The notes beneath the pieces were generated by a model. The model ran no database searches, was not told where the DNA came from, and was given only the letters and a program-made list of their open reading frames with translations. The position numbers were made by a program, and so were the translations under genes. This document shows, piece after piece, positions 1-13,689 of a stretch of 64,000 bases of DNA (positions are counted from its first letter, which is position 1; every line of letters begins with the position of its first letter). The stretch is from Synchiropus splendidus (Eukaryota > Chordata > Actinopteri > Syngnathiformes > Callionymidae), in the NCBI RefSeq assembly GCF_027744825.2, contig NC_071336.1:12091001-12155000 (forward strand). The letters are read 5' to 3'.

Positions 1-590
1 GACATACATGAAATCCTCCTTAAATCTTTTACAATCCCAAGAAACACCTTTTGGCCAATACAATAACATATTAGACTTGTAATTCCCTCACAAATATGGT
101 GTTCAAGTCACAACAGGTTTAGACACAACTAAAGCCCATTGTCATTGTATCCTATAGCTGGGGAATGTTTATCTTATTTCGAATGCCCAAATTGGCTCGG
201 CCCGGTTGAGTGGAGCGGGCCATGTGTTTCACTGAGATAGAGCGCTGTGCCATATGGTCAAACCTGCGGCTAAAAGGTCAAGTGAGTGAAGAGACTGAGT
301 GAAGGGAGAGTTTTTGGGTGTAGAGTCTGGATGTAACGGAAGAGAATGGTAGAAAAAAATCCTTCTAAAATGGTCTGTTCATTGCTTCCATGTCCTGAGC
401 CTGGCTCTTCTCTGGCCGAGTTCAGAGGCTTTAATCTGAAACCTCAAAGTCCCTTGCCAAACATCACTGGCAACATCATCATCATCATTATCGCAGAGAT
501 AAACAAACAGCCAATATGAGATCAGCCGAATAATTACCATCCACTCACATAAACAAGGCAGCAGACACAGCCACGTGCGGCCCAACTCAC
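1..590 (-). other. efnb3: efnb3 intron 2 (start)
   Basis: This stretch lies downstream of the exon 2 donor on the minus strand. I see no further ephrin exon and no other coding signal in it, so it is the beginning of intron 2, which continues past the left edge. Confidence 0.7.
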
Positions 591-880
591 CGATGATGTA
601 GTAGTCGTGCATGCTCTTGAACTCGTGCCCCCACAGGTTGGGAGAGAACTCCTGGAACTTGATAGTGAATCGGCGCTCTCTAGTTGGCTCGTCGCAGGTG
701 AGCACGATATTTGGGGATCCCATCACTTCGCAGCGGTCCGCCTGCTCCCGTGTGGACACCAGGTAAAGCTTGTAATACTCATACTCCGGCGTGGATCGGA
801 TGGTGTCAAGCGGTGGGCAGATTAGGTCCAGCCGGTCCCCAATCTGAGGGTACAGAACGTACCCCTTGTCGTCTTTGAAC
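591..880 (-). CDS. efnb3: Ephrin-B3 exon 2 (receptor-binding domain), partial gene
   Basis: This is the second coding exon of a membrane-anchored ephrin-B ligand, which binds Eph receptor kinases at cell contacts and guides axons. The exon is bounded by a TTTCAG acceptor (just above 880) and a GTGAGT donor (just below 591). It encodes about 97 residues of the cupredoxin-like receptor-binding domain. Visible hallmarks are GYVLYPQIGDRLDLICP, the YYKLYLV strand, RFTIKFQEFSPNLWGHEF (the G-H receptor-binding loop) and HDYYII at the end. Exon 1 ends in AG and this exon starts with G, restoring one arginine codon, so the two join in frame. Exons 3-5 (rest of the ectodomain, transmembrane segment, PDZ-binding tail) lie left of the window. 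The choice of efnb3 over efnb1 or efnb2 rests mainly on the adjacent wrap53. Assignment to the a or b teleost copy is not possible here. Confidence 0.93.
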
Positions 881-2270
881 CTGAAACACAAAGACGGAAA
901 TGACTTTAATTTGAAGTTTCGATTTAGATGCTCTATTTCTCATGTTTCACAGCCTTTTTTCTAAAAATATATATCTAACCACACACAAGCACGCACACAC
1001 ATACACAAGCACATGGTGTAATCCCGGGATGATCTCAGGCAGCAAGAAAGAAGTGGAACCAGCAGTCGATGATCCACACAGAAAAAATAAACATCCATGA
1101 AAAGCCGACGCAGATCCACTTATTTTTATTCCCTGTGAAATACTTTGCTGGGCGAATTTAAAGGCGGAGAGTTTGTGGTAAATACCAGCAGCAAAACAGT
1201 CTGGGATGAATGAATTTAAGAAACGCTTCCTCAACGGCAAGCGAACCTTCCATACAAGGTTCTTTGAATCTGAAAGAAATCGCGTGAATGTAATGTTTCA
1301 GGTCAATCTCCATGCTTTAGGCAACAGTTGTTGTGAGATCCTACTGGCATCCTGTGATTCAAAGGTATACCTCATCTATTCTATTTTCTAGCGACCTTTA
1401 ATCGACATTTTGTGCTCATTTTATTTTATTTTTTTTCTTTGTTTTGCCGCTAAATAGACGGCCAATAATAATATTCCATATAAGAATGTAATAATAACTA
1501 TGTATTTTATGGTGATTGGAAGCAACACTTTTCATTTCATTTTTCAGATTAATTAATGTTTTAGCTTCGCACAAAATGTTCATGCACCATTTTTACTAGC
1601 AGAACATTGACTGAGGGTCAAGGGTCAAGCAGCCCTGGTAAAGAATCACTTGATAACCATTGGTGTCTCTAATGTCTCTTATTAGTGTTTCTGACAATAT
1701 CTGTTTCCTGCTGTCACAGAGGTCTATGATTGTCTTTTACCATCCAAACTTTCCAAAATGTGTTCAGTCGTAGTGATGCATTTCGTCATGTTCAGCAGTG
1801 TCCATACATAGGACAAGGAAAAATGACAATGGGAACAAGAGCCAGGTGGAGGGACACAGGCTTTGCACAAGGACACAGCATATACAAGACGTTAGGCATA
1901 AATAAACAATACAAGCAAAACTGTCAAAGTTTTATTTTTCGAAATAACTGAAGCTCAAGATTTGCTCAAGACACTTCATAAATGTGTGGCTTTGAACCAT
2001 CAACTCTTCAAGCCCACGGGGGTCTTGTTTAGGTCACAATCAATGATGAACTGGCACAAGAAAACATCCTGTGATTTGCCCGTGTAGTTGTAAAAGGTTG
2101 AGTCCGGCACTCGACAAAGGGTCACTGGGGTTATCAGGGCACGCTTGCACTGAAGAGTCAGACCCTCGACCTCGCTGCACACCGACACACACTTGTATCC
2201 TGGGTCTAGCAGGACTGGAACACACAGGGACTACACACATGGAGGCGTGGCCTTGAGCAGCAGCAAAGAC

Positions 2271-2378
2271 TAAACACAAGGAAAAATATATTCCTTGTGT
2301 TTAGGAATATATTCCTAAACACTGCAGTGTGTGTGTGTCTGTGAAAATATATTCACAGACACACACACACTGCAGTGT
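2271..2378. repeat. Three consecutive palindromes
   Basis: The first is a hairpin with 13-bp arms at 2271-2283 and 2291-2303. The second is a perfect 26-bp palindrome at 2297-2322 with a TATA-rich centre. The third is an inverted repeat with 27-bp arms at 2319-2345 and 2352-2378, which include GT and AC runs and the word CACTGCAGTG at each outer end. They overlap end to end and lead straight into a CA/TA microsatellite. All three have an A/T-only centre (AAATATA, ATAT or AATATA), suggesting one expansion process. Confidence 0.95.
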
Positions 2379-2380
2379 AA

Positions 2381-2464
<84 letters not shown>
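2379..2464. repeat. Compound (AC)n(AT)n microsatellite
   Basis: A pure AC run of about 18 bases is followed by a pure AT run of about 68 bases. It lies directly beside the palindrome cluster inside efnb3 intron 1. The short open frames of alternating Tyr-Ile here are repeat artefacts. Confidence 0.98.
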
Positions 2465-2467
<3 letters not shown>

Positions 2468-4679
2468 CACACACACAACATTCCAAAAAGTCACCAATGC
2501 ATGTGACACACACGCACTCAGCAAAGCATCCATTTAAAACAAGCACATTTTGCTGCATGACGCATTCCCTGAGCGTTGTCTGGAAGGCACCTGAGTCACA
2601 GTCAAGCTGCATTGCAGAATGGCAGTGCAAACACAGTTGCACACACACAGATATACTCACAGACGCACGCACACAAAGGTAAATGCCATCGGGCAGGTAG
2701 AAGACTTGAAAAAGACAGCGGGGAGGAAAATATCGAGCTTGTCAGTGAGAGTTTGCAGCCGCAGAAAAACGTGGAGGAAAAAAAAGCAGACAAAGAGGAG
2801 AGTCTGGAGGAAAAGACCTGCAGATGCATCACGGACGACAAAAAAAAAAAAAAAAAAAGTGGTGGCAATTTAGACAGCCAATGACATTTTCCTGTGTCAA
2901 ATGCATCAAGGTAACTTGGATCCCAAGCAATGAAAGTGTGGAGTGCGAAGGAAACACTATTCATTTGCAGCGCAAGGTCAGCTGTCTGGACACTGGTTTG
3001 GACACTCTCCTTGTGGGCACAGGCACATTGAGTCACTTTGGTTGGTAAATCAAACATCTTTTTTTCAACATCTGCAGTGTCCATAACACCCTCTCGAAAT
3101 GTTTGTTTTATGTGCCGTTTGAAAGGTTTAAATGAGATGAGATTAGGATGTAAAGCTACAGCAAAAACATTAAGCTACTACAACTCAGATATCCAAACAT
3201 CCACAAGTCCTTGTTAAATAGATAAAGAATAGACACGTCCACGAGTATGTAAATATTCTTATCTCAGCAGCAATAGATCATTGTTCAAATCTTGAAGGGC
3301 CACTAGTAATGAATGACTGAAGTTTAACTCAAACTGAACTAATACTTTGTTTAGTTGCCCAGTGCTCGGTCATCACGGAGTCTCTGCAGTTTCATTCAGA
3401 CCGGCTCAGTTTGTGGTTGACATTTTGATGCCGTAGATGCAAAGAGAGGGGGTTATAAAGAATTTTATAGAGTGGATGTGTGACTACATCAGAATGAATC
3501 AAGGTTTCAGTCAGCAACATGGCCGCCTGCCTCCACCCCGGCTACTGTGGCCGTTCCTGTCACTCCAGCACCCTGAACAATAGCGGCATTCATCGGGCCA
3601 CACTTTCAGACGCAGTGTATGCATGTGTGTGTAGCTGGAGAGGTTGAGGGGGGCAGAGGTGACAGAGTAGGGGAAGGCAACGAGAGAGAGGGATCTTCTC
3701 TCCTTTTTCTCTGCAACAGGAGAAAAAAAGTCATTCTCTCCAAACCCCGAAACTGTGGACACACCAACAGTCTCCTCACTGGACTGATATAACTAACAAA
3801 GATTATGTTTAGCATTGTTTAATTGCCCTGTTGGTGCGTGATCCGCTCCTGCGAGTGAAACTGCACCAGTGTGTGTATACACATGTTGCCCTCCCACTGC
3901 TATTGTACCTGGATCTGAGAACTGATTTGGACAGGGAGAACATTTCCAAAATTCCAAAGCAGCAACCTGAGCCGTGTGCAGACCAAAGCCGGGCACACAG
4001 GTGCAGCCCTTTGTGTGTGTACGTGAGAGCATGAGAGTCGTGAGAGTAAGGTACAACAGATTAACCTTTCCTTTCAGGTCAAAACTGTAGTAACTAATTC
4101 TTTCTTTACGCCCCCCCTGCCGGTAGTTCTGGTCTCTATTTTCATTGTTCTAATTTAAGCTGGCAAAAACAACAGTCCAGAGTCAAGGCATCGCTTGTCA
4201 TCAGCTGCGCTTTTCAGCGAGTTATATTGTACTGACATGGCACTGTTGGTGTAGTAATGAAGGTTGAATAACTGAACAGAAGAAGACATAGCGAGAGAGA
4301 GAGAGCGAGAGAGAGGATGTACCAAAATCTAATCATCATGGATGATTCACTGTAACTCCATATTATCCGTAACCTTGGTGACCGTCACAAGTTTGTCCTT
4401 AATGCAACCTTGAGCGGGTGTGAGCGGGAAATCTGGCGGCAGGCAACGGTGGGGATGTCTATTAGGGAATAATAAGCGACGGCGGGATGCAGGGCAGATT
4501 TATGGTGGACCACCGATAAAGCTGTCTGTGCTAATCTTATGGTATATATATGTATACACACATATACACACACCTGAACTAAAGCTCATATCTTCACAAA
4601 GACTCAATAGCATCATATTATGGAGAAAGTCTTGGGAGAGAGGGGATGTGGGAGGAATGGAGCCAACACGGTGTTAAAA

Positions 4680-5230
4680 AGAGCAGAAAATGAAGGGATC
4701 ATGGACAGAAACTTAGAGGCCAACAAAATGAGAACATTGAGAAGGAAAAAGGGGAAGCAGCGAGCAAAAGCCAGGAAAATGTGAAAAAAAAGAAAAAAGA
4801 AATCTGGAGAATATTAGAGAGGAAAATTGCAGTAAAAATATGGACATAAATGAGCGAACGCGAGAGGAAAAGCAGTGAACAAGAAGGGGAACAATGGGAG
4901 GAGATGGTTCGAGGATGGGAGGAGAAGGTTTGCAGGGAAAGAGGGAACAGATTGAAGGAAGACTGGAGAGAACAAAAATAATTAAAGGACAATAGTTAGA
5001 AGAGCAAAATAAGGAGCAGGTAAGACGTAGAGGGCAGAAAGGGAAGAGAACATGGGAGAGTGAAAAATAGAGAACATGGAGACAATATGGAGGGAGCACA
5101 GAGGGACACGATGGATGTCGAGCCGTTGATGCAGGAAAACCTTCTGGAATGTTGTGGTGAGAAACAAGAGTAACAGTTTCCATGTGGAGAGAGAACCAGG
5201 GTAGGGGGGAGTGGGGTGGTCTCCCCATCA
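4680..5230. repeat. Purine-biased (GA-rich) low-complexity tract
   Basis: The plus strand is strongly enriched in A and G for about 500 bases, with irregularly repeated words such as GAGAACA, GGGAGGA and GAACAAG. Its complement gives a long Ser/Pro/Phe/Leu-rich open frame (4713-5249). This has no recognisable domain and is a composition effect. Confidence 0.7.
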
Positions 5231-6832
5231 ATTGGATCCAGACGGACACTTGGTCTTTGGCCCGACTGTCAAACTATAATATTGTCGTAACTTCTCAAAG
5301 GTCGGATCGTGTACGTGCAGATGCCCTCTAGAGGCCACGGGGAGTAAGACGAGAACGTAATCAGATACGACGAGAAAATCCGTGAGAGGACCAAGTGGGG
5401 CGGATCAAACATTTCCAGCTGTCAGTCAAAGAAACTTCAGCTCCGCATATCATTAAAGAAAGGCTCACAGTTTGCATAAAGAAATCAAATGTTCAATGGG
5501 GGATGTAGATCCCCTCCATCTCGCCCTAGACATTCTGCTTTTCAAGAGCCAACGAAATATTTAGGAGGCAGAACCCTTGTGATAATCCGACTGATAAGTG
5601 TAATATGCTCATTGGCCTAGACTGTTAAATAGTGGCAGCCTGCCACACCACGACTCGGAACGCACCATACACAAGTGAATGCTGACAAATGCACGGATAT
5701 GCCTGTGGCCTTCAAGGTAAATGAATGAGACCTGAATTCCAAGGCCAAGGTAACTCGGTCTTGTTTTATTCTCGTGGGTGAAAACCGTCAAAAGGCCAGA
5801 GTGTTGCTGTATAATCCCTCACGCTGCTTCAGAGACACTTTAAGCAGAAACTTTGCATCCGTTTGCGTGAGCTGAATTCTTTTTTTAGGTTAATCGGCAC
5901 CAGGGGAGACACACGCACACACGCGCACCATGATGAAAGTTGTCGCTCGTCTATAATACAGCAACTTCAACTAAGAAGAACGACTTCACCTTTGTGAAGG
6001 AATCCAGGGCAAAGAAACTTTACTTTGTGTGTTTGTGTGTGTGTGTATGTGTTGAATTATTTTCATGTTCTGAGGCTGGGAACATTCATGATTTGTCGAA
6101 ACAGAGTGTTTGTGAGTCGTCGTCACTGCGGTTCTGATTCCACACTCTTTCTTCATGCACCAGTTTGACGTCCTACATCGGTTCTGGTATAGAAGAGAAT
6201 ATTTCTCTCTTTTGTGGCTCCTTAAATGCCAGATTGTCATCAGTATTCCAGGTGCAGCAACTGTCTAGTCATTGAAATGTTCCACGTTTGATCCCTCCTT
6301 GAGTCGTTCCTGGCCCGGAAAACTTTGCAGCTGCTGTTCAGTTACGAGTCCTGGGCCCTCACTTCTCACCTTGGTCCACTCTATTCTGACTCCTGAACCC
6401 ACTAACATGTAAACTAGTACTTCCTCCCAATCCAGTAAACCCCCACGTCCCACCCCGTCAGTGGGACCCCCTTCACGGCCCTTCAGCAAGCACTTCAGAT
6501 GATTTGCAGCAGTCTGGATTGGACCCATTAAGGAGGTGTAGGAGAGGTGTGTGGTGATGGAGGCCGACAAAACAGTGTGTGTGTGTGCATGCGTAAGTGT
6601 GTGTGTGTCCACTATGACACCCTCACACAGCGAGGTCTGCAGTGTTAAAGATGAAAAATTCATGCACTCTTACATATTTGAATGTCAACTCATTCAACAT
6701 GCTCATTTCATTATGTCACACTCGCCAAAGTGCACGCATAGATGCACACCCAGAGACATCGGTCCCTCTGGGAGTGGACAACCGAGGTGAGGTGCTGACC
6801 CGCCACAGTGTGGGTCACATACATCTCTCAAG

Positions 6833-6834
<2 letters not shown>

Positions 6835-6901
<67 letters not shown>
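6835..6901. repeat. (GT)n microsatellite
   Basis: An uninterrupted GT dinucleotide run of about 33 units within efnb3 intron 1. It can form Z-DNA and is likely to be length-polymorphic. Confidence 0.98.
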
Positions 6902-6903
<2 letters not shown>

Positions 6904-8224
6904 GGCTTGTGCCCGCTGACCCAGGAGGGCCGGGTCTGTGCTCCGGAGGGGCCACAGGGTGCAGGAGTGTGAAACTTTAGCAGGAGGAGGTCTTAAGCTC
7001 GGTCAGGCCAGTGTCAGGAGAGCAACGTAATCCATCGGGGGGCCCCGGGGGCCACTAAGAATGTAGGACTCCAGGGATTTGACTTTGAAAGGAAACTTAA
7101 GCGTGGATGAGAAGAGGAAGGAAAAGTCTTCAAACTGCTCCGAGATCTTATGTGACTTCATAATTACATTAAAGAGGAAGCCAACGTGAGATGCAGGAGC
7201 CCATAAAACTAACCTAATGAGAATGACATCAGTTGCAAGCAGACCATTTGTTGGCTATGAACAAACTAAATAACAAAGCCCTTTATGGGGGGCCATAGAC
7301 CTGTATGACCTTATTATTATAAAGTGTATGAATGACAATAGAACAGAGCAAAAACAGCCAGTAACACTAAAGATGATGCATCTTACATCTAAAGTTATGA
7401 ACCAAAAGCAGCCGGTCGTTGTTTCTTTTTAGGTGGGAAAAAGCAGCACACAATACAGTTATGGCACAACAAGCTAACCTTGGATTCAGGATTAACTTGC
7501 TAAAATAATAGGGAAAAAGACTGTAGTTTTCAGTAATAATGACCCCTTACCTGTAGATATTACACAACTAATATGGCTCCATGGTTAAAGGGACCACTTA
7601 TTTTTCGTTTGAGGTTAGCACAGGAGCATGACTGTGATTCATTGGGACTGGGAGCCTGCTTCTGGTCATACTGTGAACTTTCACCAGTCCTGTGACTCCT
7701 CAATGATTCTGAACCTAAATGAATACATAGTTCTTACGTTCCCAGGGTTTCAGGAGTCAAATCCTACATCCTTGTGAGGTCAGTGGAACCATCTTGAAGT
7801 CATTTGGGATTCAAACCCTCTATAGTTTCCCACCTTAGTCCTGTGGTTCATGAGTGAAGGAAGATTTAGGAGCTCAGACAAAAATGCTCAAGTGCTGGAG
7901 CCTGACCTGACCCGGGATTGTGGAGACTCCAGAGGCCCACCCTGGTTTGATCAACAGTCAGACCCGAACACAATTCGCATGACTGCCTCCGTGTCACCAG
8001 TAAGAGTGTTTCAACACAGGGCACCAAAACGGAGAATAAAAACATCATGCATCCAGACACGTTACAGGCTTTTAGTTAGCAGGGACGTCTCGGAAACACT
8101 TGGTACTGAATATTGGACGTCCTACTTCTAGGCAGAAAGCTCCAGAGATGCCCCATTTTTCCTCCTGTTTTTTTGTTTTTTTCAAAACATGTGAATTTAG
8201 CTGAAACTCTAACTGGACTGATCC

Positions 8225-8349
8225 CCCCGTAAGGTGATGGATCTTATTACAACATATGGCTGATTATTACAGTATTGCAATATATCACAATGTACTCTAT
8301 CACCACTCCCGTGTCAGGTATCAAGATACCTTCCAATACACAGCCCTAG
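8225..8349 (-). mobile_element. Decayed hAT-type terminal fragment (TAGGGCTGTGTATTG type)
   Basis: Read on the minus strand the segment begins TAGGGCTGTGTATTGG and continues with degenerate GATAC and ATATTGCAATA words. This resembles the ends of non-autonomous hAT elements common in vertebrate genomes. Family assignment is from memory of such repeats. No transposase is present. Confidence 0.5.
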
Positions 8350-11300
8350 CGACAATCCTAACCAGGTCCTATATGGAAAGAAAGCACAGCTCTACTCCGA
8401 GCATCTCATTGATGATGCACTGCCCCACCACTGCAGTTATTAGTTTGTCTCAGCTAAGCGTCTCCCATCTGCTTCTCTTGCTCCTTCAACCACAACTTTT
8501 GTTCTTTCGTCCTTCAATTCTCAAACACACCTGACTCCTCATCCTGCACCTCCCCGCCCCTCACATTCTCCTTCTTCCTCACACTCGGTGTTTGAAGCCA
8601 ATGTATGTCTCCTGGGCTGGATGATTGACAGCTGAGAGAGAGCCAGGAAGCTCTCTGGTGACAGATAAGGACTCTGGCTCTATTACTCACCCCATACACA
8701 CATGCACACACACTCACATACACACATTAGGGCAAACGCATACATACACACACACTCTCTCTCCCATGATGCTCCAGTTCATATTTGCATTAGGAAGCTT
8801 CAAGTAAAATAAATAAAGAATCTTAGACTCGAGGAATAAATAGACAAGAGGCAGCTGGGGAAGAGAGGTGCGCGTGTGTGAGCGTGCATGAGCGTGTGTG
8901 TGCACGTGTGTGTCTGTGTGTTTGTGTTTCACACCAAAACAAAGATAAAAAGACAGAAACATAATAATGAGAAATCAAAGAGTCTAAAAATATGGTTTGA
9001 TTCCCTCCTTTTGCCGCTCAGGGGCCTGAGTCAGGGGGCCCAGAGTCGGGGGCCAGAGGAGTGCGCTGGCTGACGATGTAAGAAGCAGGAACGTCTCAGC
9101 AGGCCAACATCAAAGACGCTGAAAAAAGAACTACTTGTTGATTGGAAACGGGTACGGGAGAGGAGGAGTGAATTTGTTGAACTAAACAAACTGAAATTCT
9201 TTCCCAAAATGTTTTTTTTTTCTTATTCATTTCATTCTCAATTTATTTATTTTTAACATCAAAAGTTTAATAGACTTTTAAGGTCAAGATCCTACCAAAA
9301 ATATCTTCACCTCTGTGATGCGGCCTTTAAATATAGGTCATAATGTATCACATCAAGGGCACGGTGGAAAGAACAGACAATGAATCCCATCCGGTGAATG
9401 ACAAGAGACTTAGGTGGGAACCCACAAGCCAGCAGCCAGTTCTTAGGCACAGGGCAAGGATACATGAGGAGACAGTCAATACAATCATGCAGGGATGTCT
9501 GCTGTCCCTGTTTTGAGCCCCTGAAATGTTATTTTCTTTATTTCCTAAAATGACTCTAACAGGTGTGCTGATCCCACTCATGTTCCAGACAGTTACTCAT
9601 CTTCACTGCACTATAAAAAAGTATTTAAGCAGAGCCCCAAAATTCTGAAGTTAAGAGGAAATAAAAGTGTTCTGACAGCTGCGTTATAATATTTGTTTTG
9701 TATATTGAGCGGCTGGTTCAACAATTTTCCCCTCTAATTTCATTGTCATCTTTATCACTTCCTCAAAAAAGAAACATTGTGTTAAAAGGCTTGCATGGCA
9801 GTGATCTCAGGAATGCTAACCAACAGCTAGCCCAGCTTTAGGAGCAGCTGGACTCTCCACCGTTTCAGTGTTCCGCTGCCATCATCAGAGGTCAGGGGTC
9901 AGGCCGGAGTGCTGACTGCGCACCCAGCCAGACAAAGCTGATTAGCACACACGCTAACACACACACACGCCATTACACACATGCAGGGTGTGTGTTGGTA
10001 TGTCTGCCCCTCATCACCCCACCTCCATTTCTCTCTCTGTGATATGTCTCATTGGGGGTACGGCGTGTCATGTGTTAGCACCTGCACCAATCCACAGCAG
10101 CTGGCTCGCGCTCGGCGGAGCAGTTCTGCCACAGGAAGTGATGACGCTGCCAATCTTTTATATATGTAATCTTGGGTTTTGTGGTCTCGGACCGGATGTT
10201 GGCGTCGAGCTCACGGAGGCAGAACTGAAAGTTGTCACCAGACACTGGTAGTTTAGAGGTTCTTGGTTAAGTGGACTCAGGATCTGGCCTTTTCGCAGAC
10301 GATGTGGCCTTTTTCAGCTCCGTCGTTGCAGAAAGGTGAGAAGCTGCAGGAATGAGGATTAAGTTCTCTACTTCTCAGAACATACCAGTAACAGTGGGCT
10401 GTCCTGTATAGGTCGGAAGTCAGGAACTATCTGAGTCTAATCCAGAAGTGAGCAAAGGTTGGAGCGGAAATAAGTGACACAAGGTCAGATGTGAAAACAT
10501 GGTATCCGTAGCTTTGGGAGATCACGGATAGAACAACATCGTAGACGCATGGCGCAAGACAGGAAGTGCTCGGACACTCAGTCATACTCCGTCACATTGG
10601 TTTTCCCGAATAACTGCTGGAAGAAGTTTACTGTTTAGGGTAGCCTCTTTGCTCTGACTCAAACTTGCATCAGGCGTAGTTATAAATGGATCATGGACTT
10701 CATGTGGTTGTAAATACGAACAACGTCACAGGCTACATTCGCCCCCAAATTAAATTGCTAAAAATATCTGCTACCACAATGAAATGGAAGAATATAAGAA
10801 ACAATAGACAATCCAAAGCTCCCTTAACATTTTCATTCACTTGACCTTGGTCACTGTGGTGTTGGTGCCAATCCCTGCTGACATCAGGCGAGCGGTGGGG
10901 ACACTCTGGACAGGTTGTCGGCTCGCAACAAAACGTGCAGCGAGAGACAAACACTGACACACAAGTCAAGAGTCTGCAGGGGAAATCTGCAGCCTTCATG
11001 ACTCTTGCCTGTTGTGCATGTGCGTGTTAATGTGGTTTCTCAGGCCTGCCAGCATGATTAGATGTGTTAAATGCCCCCCCAACCTGATGCAGCCTGTTAT
11101 GACAGAGACCCACACACACATGTTCATCATGATTCCCATTAATTATCTTTGCACTTGGCCGACTAATTAACACATCAGTTGGAGCAGAACTAATGTTGCA
11201 TGCTAGTACACCACCCACACGTGCGCACGCACGCACCCACACACTGACACACACAGATGTCAGACAACGGAAATCGAATAATCTATATCTTTCCTCAAGG

Positions 11301-11604
11301 GGCAGAGCCATCCCACAATAGGTCACCTGTCAATCATTGGATGGACGCGGCAGAATAGAAATGCAAGTAGATCTAGCATCTAACCAGCAGTTAAACTTGA
11401 CATCAGCGAAACCCCCGACATCTTGGAGTCAATAGGCCAATAGTACTCATCGATTGATGTGCTATTGTAAGGAGGCAAAGTGAGTTCCATGGCTACCAAG
11501 ATTTGCACCATAGTCCTTGTTTGTCTTTGACCTTATAATGTAGGATTTTATTTATGAGAGTTGTTGTTTAATCTTTGATATGTTGAGTAAAAAAAAAACA
11601 CAAC

Positions 11605-12232
11605 ATCACGTATGAGAGATGGGCCATAACTTATCGTAAACGATGTTCTGCCAAAAACAATTTCGTATATCCCGATAAATTCGATAAACACGCGGCACAC
11701 TTGCTGCATTAGACTTGCATGAATACCACCACGCCGTGACGGTGCCGTGCTCTCCAGCTCTGCAGCGCTTTACGGCTGACGTGTGACAGTTGTGGAGAGT
11801 TTGGTGGACGTTAGTTCACGATCGTAGTTTTAAACTTATTTTTAATATAGGAAACCTTTGCCAATGACATTGGTCGACTGAGCCTCTGGATTGGTGTTTG
11901 TTTTAGTGGTTGTAATAGGTTTTCTGACGTGGTCGTCTACCTGGGTTCATAGCAACACATGCAGGGTCTCCTGCTGAAACACTGCGGTGAACATTCGTGA
12001 AAGACATCCGCTTATTGAATTTCTCATCTCTTCACTTAATGAACTACTATATTTAAACATACACAAATGATATTGTTGGAGACAAACTCTAATAAGTTTA
12101 ATGATAAAACAGTTTCAAGAGAGACTGTAGTGAGTCCAACACATGGAATAGAATGAAAATGTATTTATCCTTATCGCTGATGTGGCTTATCATGACAGGT
12201 TTTTTTTTGTCCATGTCAGCCATCCCTATTTT
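11605..12232 (-). mobile_element. Non-autonomous hAT-like element, copy D (inverted)
   Basis: Reverse-complemented, this stretch matches the elements at 50525-51495 and 55117-55925. Its right part reads as the CCATGTGTTGGAC, ACTACAGTCTCTCTTGAAACTG and GAGTTTGTCTCCAACA blocks. The middle matches the CTCTCCACA and AGCTGGAGAGCACGGC words of copy B. The left part matches the TTATCG-rich end of copy A. It is shorter than the others and lacks part of the centre. No open frame resembles a transposase. Confidence 0.6.
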
Positions 12233-12488
12233 GTATATAGTGAAAGAAGTAATAGTAAATAAGATTGTGATTCCAACAAGTTTCCCAACCAGATCCAGTA
12301 GATCCAGGACCGGTCCACTGCCCTGCTGTGACTTACTGATTAACATGCTGATTCACTGTCCAGAACATTTACTTCCTCAACCTTCCAGGAGGTCCCAGCG
12401 GGACTGAGCCCAGCGCCTGGGGGTGAACTGGAGGGTATTTCTCCCACATGTGGATTTATAATGTTTCCTGGTGTGAAGCCGCTCTAGT

Positions 12489-12491
<3 letters not shown>

Positions 12492-12523
<32 letters not shown>
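12492..12523. repeat. (CA)n microsatellite
   Basis: An uninterrupted run of about 16 CA units in efnb3 intron 1. Confidence 0.97.
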
Positions 12524-12526
<3 letters not shown>

Positions 12527-13689
12527 CTTTAGGTTGGGCAGTAGACTTTAGTGGTCGCTGTCGTGGCTCTCGCCTCAGTGGTCTCTCAGTGGCCCGTCAC
12601 TAAACATGGCCCCTCTCTCATCTCATTCTCTCTGACAGGCGGCGCAGCGTATAATTACGTCCCCCCTGAAACCGGTGCTGTAATCTCACACACTTGTGGA
12701 CCATTACTGCCGAGGCTCTGGCTTTTTTCCACCAGCACCTCCACATCGCTTCATATCTCTGAAGGGTCCGAGAGGCTGAGAGAGCAAGTGAGGAGGCCTG
12801 ACATTAACGAGATTGCTTGTTAAGAATAGAGGGAGGGGGCAGGAGGAGGGGGCGGGGGGGAGCGTAGTCGCTGTAATTGGGAGGTTTTGAAAAGGGGTAA
12901 GGGAGAAAAGACAGAATCAGGTTTCCACTCGGGGCCCGTCTAAGAGCGTCTGCAGCGACGAGAGAAGCAGTAGAGAGGTGCGAAAGGTCAGGCACACCTG
13001 TCAATCAGATCCCAACAAAGTCCGGCCCCCTCAAAGCTACGTTCCACTTGACGGACAAAGACTCAGTGTACAGTGGTGGGCTTCTGGAGCTGCGGCGCCG
13101 TCAGCAGGCTCATTACACGCGACACGTTTCACTTCCTGTTGGGTGCGAGTCCGGCTCCAGAGACCCCCCTCCCTTTAAAGCCAAGTGTAAAAGCTTCCGC
13201 GAGCAGGATTCGAAAATATAAGGTGCACAACAAGACATGGCCAGAGGGGGAAGCGACATCCACCAGAATGAGAGCGAGGCTGAGATCCTCGCCCTTTCTG
13301 ACATCAACTTTGATGCACAGGGAACTGTGTGTTTATTTATGCTAATCAATTTATACAAACTCATAAGCGAGCGTCTGTGCAAACTCCCCAAATGTGCCCG
13401 TGTGTGGCTTTGCATTTCCTAAAGCGGAGGGATGTGCCAGTGGATGTAAGTGTGTGTAATCCCTCGCTATGGGACGCCCTCCTTTATTCCTGTGCCAGAT
13501 GAGACCGTTCTGCCAAATTCCATGGACCAGACGGACGCCAAATACAAACATACACAACGCTGGAACCCGAGCGTGTGATGCATCTATGTAGGACGGCGAG
13601 CAGCATGTGTGTTTGCTCGAGAAGTGAACCTTGTATTAGAGAGCAGTGGCTGTTCATTTTGCTCCGTCTCAAGCCCATGGGCATCACAC

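Noticed and set aside
2301..2672. Open frames of alternating Tyr-Ile and Cys-Val on both strands
   Set aside because: They translate the AC/AT microsatellite and its flanks, with no gene structure.
4713..5249. 178-codon minus-strand open frame
   Set aside because: A composition effect of the purine-biased tract, with no domain and no splice context.
6551..6980. Cys-Val-rich open frames
   Set aside because: Produced by the GT microsatellite at 6835-6901.
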